Shown piece by piece: positions 45,444 to 54,134 of a stretch of 64,000 nucleotides of DNA. Under the pieces are notes generated by a model that was not told the DNA's origin, ran no database searches, and was given only the letters and a program-made list of their open reading frames with translations. The translations under genes and the position numbers were made by a program. Source of the DNA: Bin5 sp965218625 (GTDB lineage: Bacteria > Chloroflexota > Anaerolineae > Caldilineales > Caldilineaceae); contig CBDCLG010000013.1 in the NCBI GenBank assembly GCA_965218625.1, forward strand, positions 160,807 through 224,806, written 5' to 3'. The stretch's first letter is position 1. Every line of letters begins with the position of its first letter.

Positions 45444-45820
45444 GGCTCTATTCTATCCAATGAAATAAGAGAGTGAAAAAAATCCAAGTCCTGCCTATGT
45501 ACTCCTAAGACTGCGCAAGCGCCGGAAATGTTCCCGAACTCGAGGAATACGTTTGGGCGCAAGCGGCCGAGGGGCGGAGGGAGGGAGGAGGTAACCGGCC
45601 CGGAGATGCGCGGCCGGCTCGCCAGGGTTCCCTGGGTCCGCGGTTGCGGGGATCCTCATGGGACGAAGCGGCGGAAGGCCAGCCAAGTGCTGGCCCGGAT
45701 AGAACGCTCTGCCATGGACGGCCTGCGCCAGGGCGAGCGTGCGACCGGGATTTTATGTTCGGGAGGGCACCGGCTGACCGGCTGCAGAGAGGGTAGGTTG
45801 CCGAAAGAAAATGGGCAATG
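45444..45820. other. Intergenic interval without a recognisable gene
   Basis: About 375 bases between the start of the YabE-like gene and the end of the second sulfatase gene, both on the minus strand. An A-rich stretch at 45470-45485 lies upstream of the YabE-like start and probably belongs to its promoter region. I see no RNA gene or terminator of clear form. Confidence 0.6.
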
Positions 45821-47302
45821 CTACGCGAGCCAGTTCATCTCGCTTCGGAGCGGCCAGCGGTAGCGTTCTTGCGGCCCGGTGTGGCGGGCCCAGGCCTTGA
45901 GGATCGCTTCGTCCGCCCTTTTCCGCTCCATCTTTCGCCGAACCCATTCCGGGTCCCAGTCGCGCAGGGTTTCGGCGTGCAGGTCCTGCATTATGGACCG
46001 GCATCCGCCGTCGTCCGAACGGTCGACCCTTTCGTCCGGGTCCTCCTTCAGATTGAACAGCTGAGGCGGCTGGCGGTGATAGTAGATGTATTTCCAGTCT
46101 TCGCGCCGAACCATGCGTTGAAGGGCGCCTTCTGGCGGGCCGAACTTGTCGGTACAGTATTCGGAAAAGGCGACGTCCTCCCAGAGTGGGGGGTCAGGAC
46201 GGCCGTCGATTTGGGCGAGAAAGCTGCGGCCGGCTGCATTGGGCAGCGGCGGGGCGCCGAGGGCATCAAGCATCGTTGCGGCCACGTCGACGGCGCTGAC
46301 GACACGCTGGCATCGCTGCCCTTGAGGGATGCGACCGGGCCAGCACATGATGAGTGGGACTCGGACCGACTCTTCGTAGAATACGTGCTTCCAGAAGAGG
46401 CCGTGCTCGCCCTGCATATCGCCGTGATCGGAGGTGTAGACGATCAACGTATTGTGGTCGATCCGGTTGGCCCTGAGCGCGTCCAGAATCTGTCCGATCA
46501 GCGCGTCGGTCCGGTAGACAAGGCCGGCATAAGCAGCCCGAGCCCGCAGGGCCTCAGCGTCGTCCAGTTTTTCTATTCCGGTGGCGTTGCGCCACCAGCG
46601 CAAGAATGGATGCCCTTTGCCGGCAGGGGGAGCCGGCTTGCGCGGTGGTGCAATTGCGCCGGCGTAACGCTCGAAGTCCTCGGCGCGGGCGACATAAGGG
46701 GGATGGGGCAGCATCAGCCCGACGGAAATGCTGAAGGGTTCGTGAAGCAATCCGGCCCGTTTCTGCACGCCAAGCTGGTTCAGGCGTGCGATGGTAACGG
46801 CGGTGACTTCTTCGTCATGCACCTGGTAGCCACTCTGGCCTGGCCCTGAGCGGATCAGGCTCATTCGTTCGGGGCCGGCAGTGCCTTCAAGGACGCCGCG
46901 GTCGGGCCCGGGGTTGCCAGGGTAGTTGGCGCTGTGGTCGCCGACAAAGCGCGCGGCGTAGCCGTGCAACTGGTCGGGCCCCAGGGCATGCATGCGGCCA
47001 ACGAGCTCCGGCTTGTAGCCTGCTGCGCCCATGGCGTGTGCGATGGTAGGAATGGACGAGTCCAGCGCGTGCTCGTTGGTCCAGACTTCGTTCTGGTAGG
47101 GGTGGCGGCCGCTGAGCATCGACATGCGCGAAGGGACGCAGATCGGTGAGCAGCAGTAGGTGTTATCGAAGACCACGCCGCGGGCGGCCAAGCGGTCGAG
47201 ATTGGGCGTATCCACGATGTCGTTTCCATAGCAGCCGGTTACATGCGGGCTGTGCTGGTCGGAATGAATATAGAGAAGATTTGGCCGGGGCAATTCCCTC
47301 AT
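45821..47302 (-). CDS. Type I sulfatase
   Basis: 493 residues. The formylglycine motif CVPSR lies at 55-59 (Cys55). 'LLYIHSDQHSPHVTGCYGN' (9-27) supplies the first metal ligand region, and 'YTSDHGDMQGEHGLFWKH' the second. No signal peptide, so likely cytoplasmic like the sulfatase at 23.7 kb; the two are only moderately similar in sequence, and this one has no acidic insertion. Substrates are unknown; family members act on sulfated sugars or phosphonate or choline esters. It is divergent from the zinc-ribbon/propeller gene. Confidence 0.92.
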   Translation of the reverse strand: MRELPRPNLLYIHSDQHSPHVTGCYGNDIVDTPNLDRLAARGVVFDNTYCCSPICVPSRMSMLSGRHPYQNEVWTNEHALDSSIPTIAHAMGAAGYKPELVGRMHALGPDQLHGYAARFVGDHSANYPGNPGPDRGVLEGTAGPERMSLIRSGPGQSGYQVHDEEVTAVTIARLNQLGVQKRAGLLHEPFSISVGLMLPHPPYVARAEDFERYAGAIAPPRKPAPPAGKGHPFLRWWRNATGIEKLDDAEALRARAAYAGLVYRTDALIGQILDALRANRIDHNTLIVYTSDHGDMQGEHGLFWKHVFYEESVRVPLIMCWPGRIPQGQRCQRVVSAVDVAATMLDALGAPPLPNAAGRSFLAQIDGRPDPPLWEDVAFSEYCTDKFGPPEGALQRMVRREDWKYIYYHRQPPQLFNLKEDPDERVDRSDDGGCRSIMQDLHAETLRDWDPEWVRRKMERKRADEAILKAWARHTGPQERYRWPLRSEMNWLA

Positions 47303-47923
47303 TGCGCACTCCGTTCAGGCATAACTGAATGGTCGTTGCCGCGGGTTGAACTGCGGGTCGGCGGCGCGTGCCTCTTGTCCGCAGCTTCGGTCCATGCTAA
47401 ACGCAGAGGCCTTTACTGAGCAACCTTCACGGTAGAGTGCCAGCGCCCGGGTCCGTTGAGAGGCGGCAGATGCAGTCTGGCAGGGGGCCAGGATCAGGCA
47501 ATCGCATCTAAATCTGGACGCCGAAATGCCCAACGAAGGGCGCCCACAAGGGGCGCCCCTACCAAATGTCGATCGTTTTCGGCCAAGGAACCGAACTCCA
47601 GAAGGGTACCCACAAGGGGTGCCCCTACGATGATTTGCTGTTGTGGGCGGTTTTTTCGGAGTTAGGCTCGAATCAGTTCGTGTCGCGGGTCTTGGCCCAA
47701 TTAGATGCAATCGCCCTTGTGCCAGGATGGTTTGGCCGCAGTGTTCGGATGCAGGATAATAGAATCCCTGATGACTGGAGAGAAACGGGAACGGAGCGCG
47801 GCGGCCGAGACGTGACGGGCGGCCGCGAGATCATGGTTGGCGAGCAGGCGGAGACGCGATCCACGGTGACACACGTCAGGGGAAGAACCTGCCTTACGGC
47901 TCGGGGATCGTGTTGCAGCCTGG
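47303..47923. other. Intergenic interval of about 620 bases with two hairpin-type repeats
   Basis: Divergent intergenic region between the sulfatase and the zinc-ribbon/propeller gene. It contains two short palindromic repeats, listed separately, and no recognisable RNA gene. Both promoters presumably lie here but no consensus box is convincing. Confidence 0.6.
47538..47627. repeat. Pair of short hairpin repeats with a CACAAGGGG core
   Basis: Copy 1 (47538-47562) reads GGGCGCCC-ACAAG-GGGCGCCC then CTAC; copy 2 (47604-47627) reads GGGTACCC-ACAAG-GGGTGCCC then CTAC. Each can fold into an 8-bp stem with a 5-base loop. The loop and its flank (CACAAGGG) match the sequence just after the palindrome in the repeats at 13.2-13.8 kb. 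Confidence 0.75.
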
Positions 47924-49330
47924 ATGCCGGAGACCCAAGTTGAAGCTGCGCGAGTGACTGCAATTCCAAATCCCGGCGGCGATATGCCGGGGAAAGATTC
48001 GGATATCGGGTGTGCCGGCTGCGGATACGCCAACCGTGCCGACGCCAACTTCTGCGCTTTTTGCGGGCAGCCGATGGCGGCCAGGCAGAAGTGTGACAGT
48101 TGCGAAGCAGAGATCCTGCCAGGTCAGCTCGCCTGCTGGGCATGCGGCGCGTTGACGGCTGCCGCGCCCGCGGGCGACACGGAGAGCCTGGCGGAAGGCG
48201 GAGGGCCGACATTTGCCCCTGCGGAGACGGCCGGGAGCGGCGCGAGTTGGAGGAAACAGCTACAGGGCGTCTCCGCCAACAGGATGCGAACCATGATCCT
48301 TTGGGGAGGCAGCCCCATTCTCTTCGCCGCCATCCTGGTTGCCGCGGTTGCGAGAGAAAGCCTTGGCATTGAGGGCATTTTCGCCGGCCGGGGAGGGGAA
48401 GCATCCAATGTAGCCGCCGCTGAGGGGCAGGCTGGAGGACAGGCCGGCGCGGAAGACGGGGCCAGCTTCGATCTGCCGATCAGTAGCACGACGCTGCCCA
48501 GCGGCGACGAGAAGACGAAGGCTTTCGAGCTCATCCATGAGGGTTTGAGCCGTCCTCGCGGGGTCGCTACAGCGAACGGCAGGATATACATCGTGGACCC
48601 GGAACAGGTCGCCCTGATCGTGCTGGATTCGGACGGGAGGGAGTTGGGCCGGGTCAACAGAGCGGACCGCGACTTTGTCGAACCGGTCGACGTCGCCGTG
48701 GACGCGGCCGGGAACGTCTATGTATTGGACGCGGGCGGAGGCGGACAGATAAGCGTTCACGACTTGGACGGCGCTTACGTCTACACGGTCCCGGTCGCAG
48801 AGAACAGGCTTGATCGCAGCCGGGGGATTGACGTGGACTACCAGGGGCGAATCTGGGTCGCGCTGACGCCGGCTCAGGTCGTGGCCGCATTTGACGCCGG
48901 CGGGCAGGAGCTGATCAGCTTCGCGACCGATCTGGAGGGCAGAGACCTGCAGCCGGTTGACGTCGTTTTCCATGCCGACGACGCTGTCTACGTTTCGACA
49001 GTCGGTGTAACGGCCGTAATTCGCTTTTCGCTCACGGGCGAGCCGGCCAGCCTGTGGCCGCTTGTCGACGCAAACAGCGTGGACGGCCCGCATTTGGCCG
49101 CGGACGAGGACGGGGTTATATATGTCACGCAGCCCGAGCGAGGCGGGCTCCTACGCATCGCCGGCGACGGTATGGACTCGTTGCAGGCCTGGGTACTGCC
49201 GGCGGGGCCGTCGATTCGCAAGCTGGTCGGCATCGCGGCCGGCCCGGACGGGGCGCTCGTGGTGACCGATAGTGAGAACGGCAGTGTTTATCGGCTACCG
49301 ACAGAGCCGCACGATCCGGCTGATGGGTAG
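47924..49330 (+). CDS. Double zinc ribbon / transmembrane / beta-propeller (NHL-like) protein
   Basis: 468 residues from the ATG at 47924; an in-frame ATG at 47984 is an alternative. Ribbon cysteines are 30, 33, 44, 47 and 57, 60, 71, 74, with spacing nearly identical to that of the two zinc-ribbon glycosyltransferases. One membrane helix (124-143) follows an Ala/Gly/Pro linker. Residues about 195-460 form a six-bladed propeller with repeats such as 'RGVATANGRIYIVDPEQVALIVL' in plan. The ribbon would be cytosolic and the propeller outside. A link to the membrane cluster, whose Agl23-like protein also ends in a propeller, is plausible but unproven. Confidence 0.8.
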   Translation: MPETQVEAARVTAIPNPGGDMPGKDSDIGCAGCGYANRADANFCAFCGQPMAARQKCDSCEAEILPGQLACWACGALTAAAPAGDTESLAEGGGPTFAPAETAGSGASWRKQLQGVSANRMRTMILWGGSPILFAAILVAAVARESLGIEGIFAGRGGEASNVAAAEGQAGGQAGAEDGASFDLPISSTTLPSGDEKTKAFELIHEGLSRPRGVATANGRIYIVDPEQVALIVLDSDGRELGRVNRADRDFVEPVDVAVDAAGNVYVLDAGGGGQISVHDLDGAYVYTVPVAENRLDRSRGIDVDYQGRIWVALTPAQVVAAFDAGGQELISFATDLEGRDLQPVDVVFHADDAVYVSTVGVTAVIRFSLTGEPASLWPLVDANSVDGPHLAADEDGVIYVTQPERGGLLRIAGDGMDSLQAWVLPAGPSIRKLVGIAAGPDGALVVTDSENGSVYRLPTEPHDPADG

Positions 49331-49356
49331 GGGCAGCAAGGGGAAAAGGCGGGAAG

Positions 49357-51108
49357 GTGAGCGAAGGGGGAGGGAAAGTGACTGACGACGCAGGCAACGG
49401 CGAAGGCCGAGGGCGCGCGTTTTTCAGTGAACCGGACACAGCTGGGCTGATGCACCGCGCGTTCACGCGCTCGCTGGGCTTTGACAGGGCCGATATGGAC
49501 CGCCCGATGATCGGCATTCTCAACACGTACAGCGAGATGAACAACTGTCACGCCCACTTCCCCGAGCTGGTTGAAGCTGTCAAGCGCGGCGTCTGGCAGG
49601 CGGGGGGCTTTCCGCTGGAGTTCCCAACGATCAGCCTGGGGGAAATATATCTGACGCCGACTTCGATGCTGTGGCGGAATCTAGCGGCGATGGACACCGA
49701 GGAGATGATACGGGGCAACCCGATGGACGGCGTCGTGGCGCTGTGCGGTTGCGACAAGACGACGCCGGCTGCGCTGATGGGGATAGCCAGCGCCGACGTG
49801 CCGGCGATCCTCGTATCCGGGGGGCCGATGCTCAACGGCCACTGGCGCGGCCAGACACTGGGGGCGTGCACCGACTGCCGGCGACTGACGACGGAGTACC
49901 GCGCCGGCAATCTCGACGACGGGGAATACCTGGAAGTCGAGGAGAATCTCGTGCGCAGCCGCGGCCACTGCATGGTGATGGGCACGGCCTCGACGATGAA
50001 TTCACTGACGGAGGCGATGGGTATCTCTCTGCCCGGCAACGGGGCAGTTCCGGCGGCGGACTCGCGGCGCATCCTGCTGGCTGAGAACGCCGGGCGCCGC
50101 ATCGTCGGGCTGGCGGCCGAAGAGGTGCGTCCGTCGCGGATTCTGACCCGCCACGCTCTTGAAAACGCGGTCACGCTGCTGTGCGCATTGGGCGGCAGCA
50201 CGAACGCCGTCGTCCATCTTCCAGCGCTGGCGGGACGGCTTGGGATCGATCTGCCGCTTGACCTTTTCGACCAAATAAGCCGCCGAACGCCGCTGCTGGC
50301 CAATATTCGGCCGAGCGGCGCCTATCAGATGGAGGACCTCTTCTATGCCGGCGGCACATCGGCGATTTTGCGCGAGCTGCTCCCTCTGCTCCATGGCGAT
50401 GCGGCGACAGTCACCGGCAAGACGCTGGCGGAGAATGTGGCTGCCAGCGTGATCGTCGACTCTGACGTCATCCGTTCGCACGACAGCCCGCTCAAAGCGG
50501 AGGGGGGGTTGGCGATTCTGCGGGGAAACCTTGCGCCGTCGGGCGCGGTGATCAAGCATGCGGCGGCATCGTCCGAACTCATGCGGCACAGAGGGCGGGC
50601 GCTGGTCTTCAACGGCATCGCCGACCTTCAGGCCAGGATCGACGATCCCTCGCTCGAGGTGGAGCCGGGAGACGTCATGGTGCTGCAAAATGCGGGTCCG
50701 GTGGGCGGGCCGGGAATGCCTGAAGTCGGCAATCTGCCGATTCCCAGGAAGCTGCTGCGTCAGGGTGTGCGAGACATGGTCCGCATCTCCGACGCGCGCA
50801 TGAGCGGCACGGCGTTCGGCACGATCGTACTTCACGTGGCGCCCGAGGCCGCGGTCGGTGGGCCGCTTGCCCTGGTCCGAAGCGGCGACGAGATTGAACT
50901 GGATGTGGCGAGGCGACGGCTGCATCTGTTTGTCAGCGAGGAGGAGCTCGGGCGGCGCCGCGCGGCGTGGCGTCCGCCTGAGCCTGATTACAAGCGGGGT
51001 TACGGCAAGCTGTTCCTCGAGCATGTGCTTCAGGCGCCCCAGGGCCTGGACTTTGATTTCCTGTTGGGTCGCGATCCTGTTGAGACGATGGCCCAACCAA
51101 AATATTAA
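49357..51108 (+). CDS. IlvD/Edd-family dehydratase, pentonate-dehydratase-like
   Basis: 583 residues from GTG at 49357; a second GTG at 49378 has the better ribosome-binding site (AGGGA about 3 nt upstream) and may be the true start. Fe-S cluster cysteines are Cys64 (NNCHAHF), Cys132 (GCDKTTPAALMG) and Cys205 (GHCMVMGTASTM). 'SGGPMLNGHWRGQTLGACTD' is closer to the sugar-acid dehydratases (L-arabonate or D-xylonate type) than to the dihydroxy-acid dehydratase of branched-chain amino acid synthesis. The enzyme removes water from an aldonic acid to give a 2-keto-3-deoxy acid. It lies 26 nt after the propeller gene. Confidence 0.85.
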   Translation: MSEGGGKVTDDAGNGEGRGRAFFSEPDTAGLMHRAFTRSLGFDRADMDRPMIGILNTYSEMNNCHAHFPELVEAVKRGVWQAGGFPLEFPTISLGEIYLTPTSMLWRNLAAMDTEEMIRGNPMDGVVALCGCDKTTPAALMGIASADVPAILVSGGPMLNGHWRGQTLGACTDCRRLTTEYRAGNLDDGEYLEVEENLVRSRGHCMVMGTASTMNSLTEAMGISLPGNGAVPAADSRRILLAENAGRRIVGLAAEEVRPSRILTRHALENAVTLLCALGGSTNAVVHLPALAGRLGIDLPLDLFDQISRRTPLLANIRPSGAYQMEDLFYAGGTSAILRELLPLLHGDAATVTGKTLAENVAASVIVDSDVIRSHDSPLKAEGGLAILRGNLAPSGAVIKHAAASSELMRHRGRALVFNGIADLQARIDDPSLEVEPGDVMVLQNAGPVGGPGMPEVGNLPIPRKLLRQGVRDMVRISDARMSGTAFGTIVLHVAPEAAVGGPLALVRSGDEIELDVARRRLHLFVSEEELGRRRAAWRPPEPDYKRGYGKLFLEHVLQAPQGLDFDFLLGRDPVETMAQPKY

Positions 51109-51196
51109 CATGCCGCGACGGCGCTAGCCCGGAAGTGTTGTGGGTTGTGGCAGGAGAACGAGTCTGGCGCCGGACGGACCAGAAGGAGTTGAGGCA

Positions 51197-52435
51197 ATGG
51201 CGGAGTTTCCACCGGTAGAGGAGCAGATGGCGATATTGATGCGGGGGGTGGAGTTCGGTGACGAGCAGACCCGCGTCAATATGGAGAAGGAGCTGCGAGA
51301 AAGAGTTTCGGAGAGCCGCGCAGAGAGGCGGCCCTTGCGCGTCTACTGCGGTTTCGACCCGACATCCAGCGATCTCCATCTTGGTCATACTGTTCCGCTG
51401 CGCAAACTACGGCAGTTCCAGGAACTGGGCCACACGGTCATCTTTCTGATCGGCACTTTCACCGGCACGATTGGCGACCCCAGCGACAAGGAGAGCGCCC
51501 GCACGCAGCAAAGCCTTGAGGAGGCGCTTGAGAAGGCGCGCGGCTTTACCCAGCAGGCACAACGGGTGCTGGACCAGGAGAAGACGATTGTCGACTACAA
51601 TCACAGGTGGCTGGGGGAGCTGGACTTCGGCGATGTGATCCGATTGGCGAGCAACTTCACGGTTCAGCAGTTTCTGGCAAGAGACAATTTCAGCAAGCGT
51701 CATACCCGGGGCGAGCCGATCTGGCTGCACGAGTTCTTTTACGCGCTGATGCAGGGATATGACGCCATCATGCTCGACACCGATGTGCAGATTGGGGGCA
51801 CGGACCAGCTCTTCAATCTGATGGCTGGGCGGACGCTGATGAATGCTCATGAAATGCGTCCGCAGGTGGTGTTGACGTTTCCGATCCTGGTAGGCACCGA
51901 CGGCCAGCGCCGGATGAGCAAGTCGACCGGCAATCACATTGGCATAGACGAGCCGCCGGGCGTAATTTTCACTAAAGTCGTCAACTTGCCCGATCACACG
52001 TTTGCCAACTTTGCCGAACTGGTTACCCGTTGGAGCCAGGCAGAGATCGACCGGATGGTGGCGCAGATGGAGTCAGGGGAGATGGAGCCGCAGGCAGCGA
52101 AACGGGCGCTGGCGAAGGAGATCGTAAGTATCTTCCACGGTGAAGAGGCAGGTGAGCAGGCGGCGGTGGACGCGGCCCGGATGCACGCGGGCGCGGCGCC
52201 CAGCGATGCGCCTCAGTTCACACTTTCGCACAAGATGAACTTGCTGGAACTGATGAGCGCTTCCGGGCTGGTGCGAAGCAAGGGGGAGGCGCGCCGGCTC
52301 ATTCGACAGGGGGGCGTGCGACTCAACGGAGAGGCTGTCGCGGACGGAGTAACGACGTCCCTGACGCCGAACGGAGAGGAAAACGTCGTCCAGATTGGCA
52401 GGAAAAGGTTTCTGCGGGTTGTCTCCACTTCGTGA
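51197..52435 (+). CDS. tyrS: Tyrosyl-tRNA synthetase
   Basis: 412 residues from the ATG at 51197, chosen because AAGGAG lies 10 nt upstream; longer in-frame starts lack this. Class I signatures are HLGH at 61-64 ('DLHLGHTVPL') and RMSKS at 239-243, the KMSKS equivalent. 'DTDVQIGGTDQLFNLMAGR' at 194-212 is a TyrRS active-site block. A C-terminal S4 RNA-binding domain (about 345-410) has 'SKGEARRLIRQGGVRLNG'. It charges tRNA-Tyr with tyrosine. No T-box leader is recognisable in the short upstream gap. Confidence 0.95.
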   Translation: MAEFPPVEEQMAILMRGVEFGDEQTRVNMEKELRERVSESRAERRPLRVYCGFDPTSSDLHLGHTVPLRKLRQFQELGHTVIFLIGTFTGTIGDPSDKESARTQQSLEEALEKARGFTQQAQRVLDQEKTIVDYNHRWLGELDFGDVIRLASNFTVQQFLARDNFSKRHTRGEPIWLHEFFYALMQGYDAIMLDTDVQIGGTDQLFNLMAGRTLMNAHEMRPQVVLTFPILVGTDGQRRMSKSTGNHIGIDEPPGVIFTKVVNLPDHTFANFAELVTRWSQAEIDRMVAQMESGEMEPQAAKRALAKEIVSIFHGEEAGEQAAVDAARMHAGAAPSDAPQFTLSHKMNLLELMSASGLVRSKGEARRLIRQGGVRLNGEAVADGVTTSLTPNGEENVVQIGRKRFLRVVSTS

Positions 52436-52797
52436 CGCGGCAGGGCGACAATTGGAGGTCCGGTTCGTATCCGACGGGAAAAGATAAGGAACCGGATGCC
52501 ACGCTTCCCCCGATAGTGGCTTCCAACCACAACGTGACAACTCGGTCCCTATGCAACAAAGGATAACATACTTCCTCTGTTTTGTAAAGGGGCAAATTCC
52601 TGCAATTTCCCGAAAATGTGTCTAATTGTCACCGAATCTTACCGATTTGGGACATGTCGCGTTGTTCCGGCGAGGGTCTACACCTGACATAAGAGTTAGT
52701 TGACACCTTTGACGGCCAGCTCTGCACGGGTGGGAGAAGCGTCGTGAGGCGCCCGGCCATATCAACCTGAAAGATGGAATAGTGCAAGGAGTGAGTG
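52436..52797. other. Intergenic interval upstream of fabI
   Basis: About 360 bases, AT-richer than the genes around it (52555-52680 in particular), as expected of a promoter region. TTGACA occurs at about 52701 but no well-spaced -10 box follows. Nothing else is recognised. Confidence 0.55.
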
Positions 52798-53586
52798 ATG
52801 GGGTCATTTGACGGAAAGCGGGGCCTGATTTTTGGCGTTGCCAACAAGAACTCGATTGCCTGGGGGATAGCGCAGGCTCTGGCTGAGGAGGGCGCAACGC
52901 TGGGTTTCAGCTATGCGGGGGAGATGCTGCAAAAGCGGGTAACCCCGCTGGCGGAGAGCGTCGGCAGCAGTTTCGTCGAGGAGTGCGATGTCACGGATGA
53001 CGGGGCGATTGACGAGCTGTTCACAAAGGTCGAGGAGCGTATGGGCAGGATCGATTTTCTGGTCCACTCGATTGCATTCGCCCCGCGAGAGGACCTCGGC
53101 GGCCGATTTGTCGAGACAAGCCGTGACGGTTTTCGGATTGCGCTCGACATCAGCTGTTACAGCCTGGTCGCGCTCGCCAGGCGAGCGCTTCCGCTGATGT
53201 CCGGCGGCGGCAGCATAATGGCGATGACCTATTACGGGGCGGAAAAAGTTACGCCGAACTATAACGTGATGGGCGTTGCAAAGGCCGCCCTGGAAGCTAC
53301 GATTCGCTACCTGGCCTGGGACCTGGGCAAGGATCAAGTCAGGGTCAACGGGATCAGCGCGGGGCCGATCAAGACGCTTGCCTCGGCCGGCGTAAGCGGT
53401 TTTCGCAAGAGCCTCGGATATGTGGGGACGGTTGCGCCGATGGGAAACGTTACGCAGGGGGACGTGGGGAACGCGGCGCGCTTTCTGCTGGGGGACTGGG
53501 CGGAAAAGATTACAGGCGAAGTGGTATATGTTGACGGCGGCTACAATATCATGGGCGCGCCGGACCTTGACGCCGCGGAATCCTGA
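52798..53586 (+). CDS. fabI: Enoyl-[acyl-carrier-protein] reductase, FabI type
   Basis: 262 residues. The start at 52798 follows AAGGAG by about 7 nt; a GTG one codon earlier is less likely. FabI features: the NADH-binding 'GVANKNSIAWGIAQALAEEG' (13-32), 'DFLVHSIAFAPRE' (86-98), and the catalytic Tyr155-x6-Lys162 in 'NYNVMGVAKAALEA', with a second active-site tyrosine at 145-146. 'VNGISAGPIKTLAS' is diagnostic. It performs the last reduction of each fatty-acid elongation cycle. A perfect intrinsic terminator follows 28 nt after the stop. Confidence 0.95.
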   Translation: MGSFDGKRGLIFGVANKNSIAWGIAQALAEEGATLGFSYAGEMLQKRVTPLAESVGSSFVEECDVTDDGAIDELFTKVEERMGRIDFLVHSIAFAPREDLGGRFVETSRDGFRIALDISCYSLVALARRALPLMSGGGSIMAMTYYGAEKVTPNYNVMGVAKAALEATIRYLAWDLGKDQVRVNGISAGPIKTLASAGVSGFRKSLGYVGTVAPMGNVTQGDVGNAARFLLGDWAEKITGEVVYVDGGYNIMGAPDLDAAES

Positions 53587-53613
53587 ACCGCCGGAGGCAG
53601 TTGAGGCGGAACC

Positions 53614-53651
53614 AAAACGGGTCAGCCCATCGAGCGGGCTGACCCGTTTTT
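53614..53651 (+). terminator. Intrinsic terminator downstream of fabI
   Basis: A 15-bp perfect stem (AAAACGGGTCAGCCC / GGGCTGACCCGTTTT) with a 7-base loop and a T run. It ends the fabI transcript. The A/T-symmetric ends mean it could also act on minus-strand transcription, but no gene reads into it closely from that side except tRNA-Asp. Confidence 0.92.
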
Positions 53652-53771
53652 CATGTCTTGATGGGGGAGCTGACGACACTGGAATGCACGACCTCCGTTC
53701 TTTCGGTAGGGCATGCAGACAACTGGTCCGCGCTTCCGGTTCCTTCTGGTCTGGCAAATTGACTTCTGCCG

Positions 53772-53847
53772 TGGCGGGAGCGACGGGATTTGAACCCGCG
53801 ACCTCCGGCTTGACAGGCCGACATGCTAACCGCTACACCACGCCCCC
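53772..53847 (-). tRNA. tRNA-Asp (GTC)
   Basis: On the minus strand: a 7-bp acceptor stem (GGGGGCG / CGCTCCC with one G-U pair), D arm GTAGCGGTTAGCAT, anticodon loop CTGTCAA with anticodon GTC, T loop GGTTCAAATCC, discriminator G and an encoded CCA end. All four stems pair. It is transcribed away from the terminator of fabI's strand. Confidence 0.95.
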
Positions 53848-54134
53848 AGCAGGAAATCGAGACATGTGATCGCAAGGATACCACTGCCGCACGTGATTGT
53901 CAAATGAAGGTCAACTTGGGTGCGTTTCGAGACGGGGAGCAGTTCTTTGATTGCAACCGGTCAGATGGGAGGAGATCCACGAAGAAACACGAAGGGATAC
54001 GAAGATACGCCGAGTAGCACGGAGAGGAACGAAGGATTGAGAGGCCCGCTGGTCCTGAGGGAATCTCCTCAAATCTGGGATGCTGCTGTCAGTTGTCCAT
54101 GGCAACTGCGTTGTGAGGTGTCCGGGATGCTTCC

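Noticed and set aside
49357..51108. Dihydroxy-acid dehydratase of branched-chain amino acid synthesis (ilvD)
   Set aside because: The conserved blocks are closer to the pentonate dehydratases, and no other ilv gene is near.
50002..51111. 369-codon minus-strand frame over the IlvD/Edd gene
   Set aside because: No motif; the plus strand has the three Fe-S cysteines in conserved contexts.
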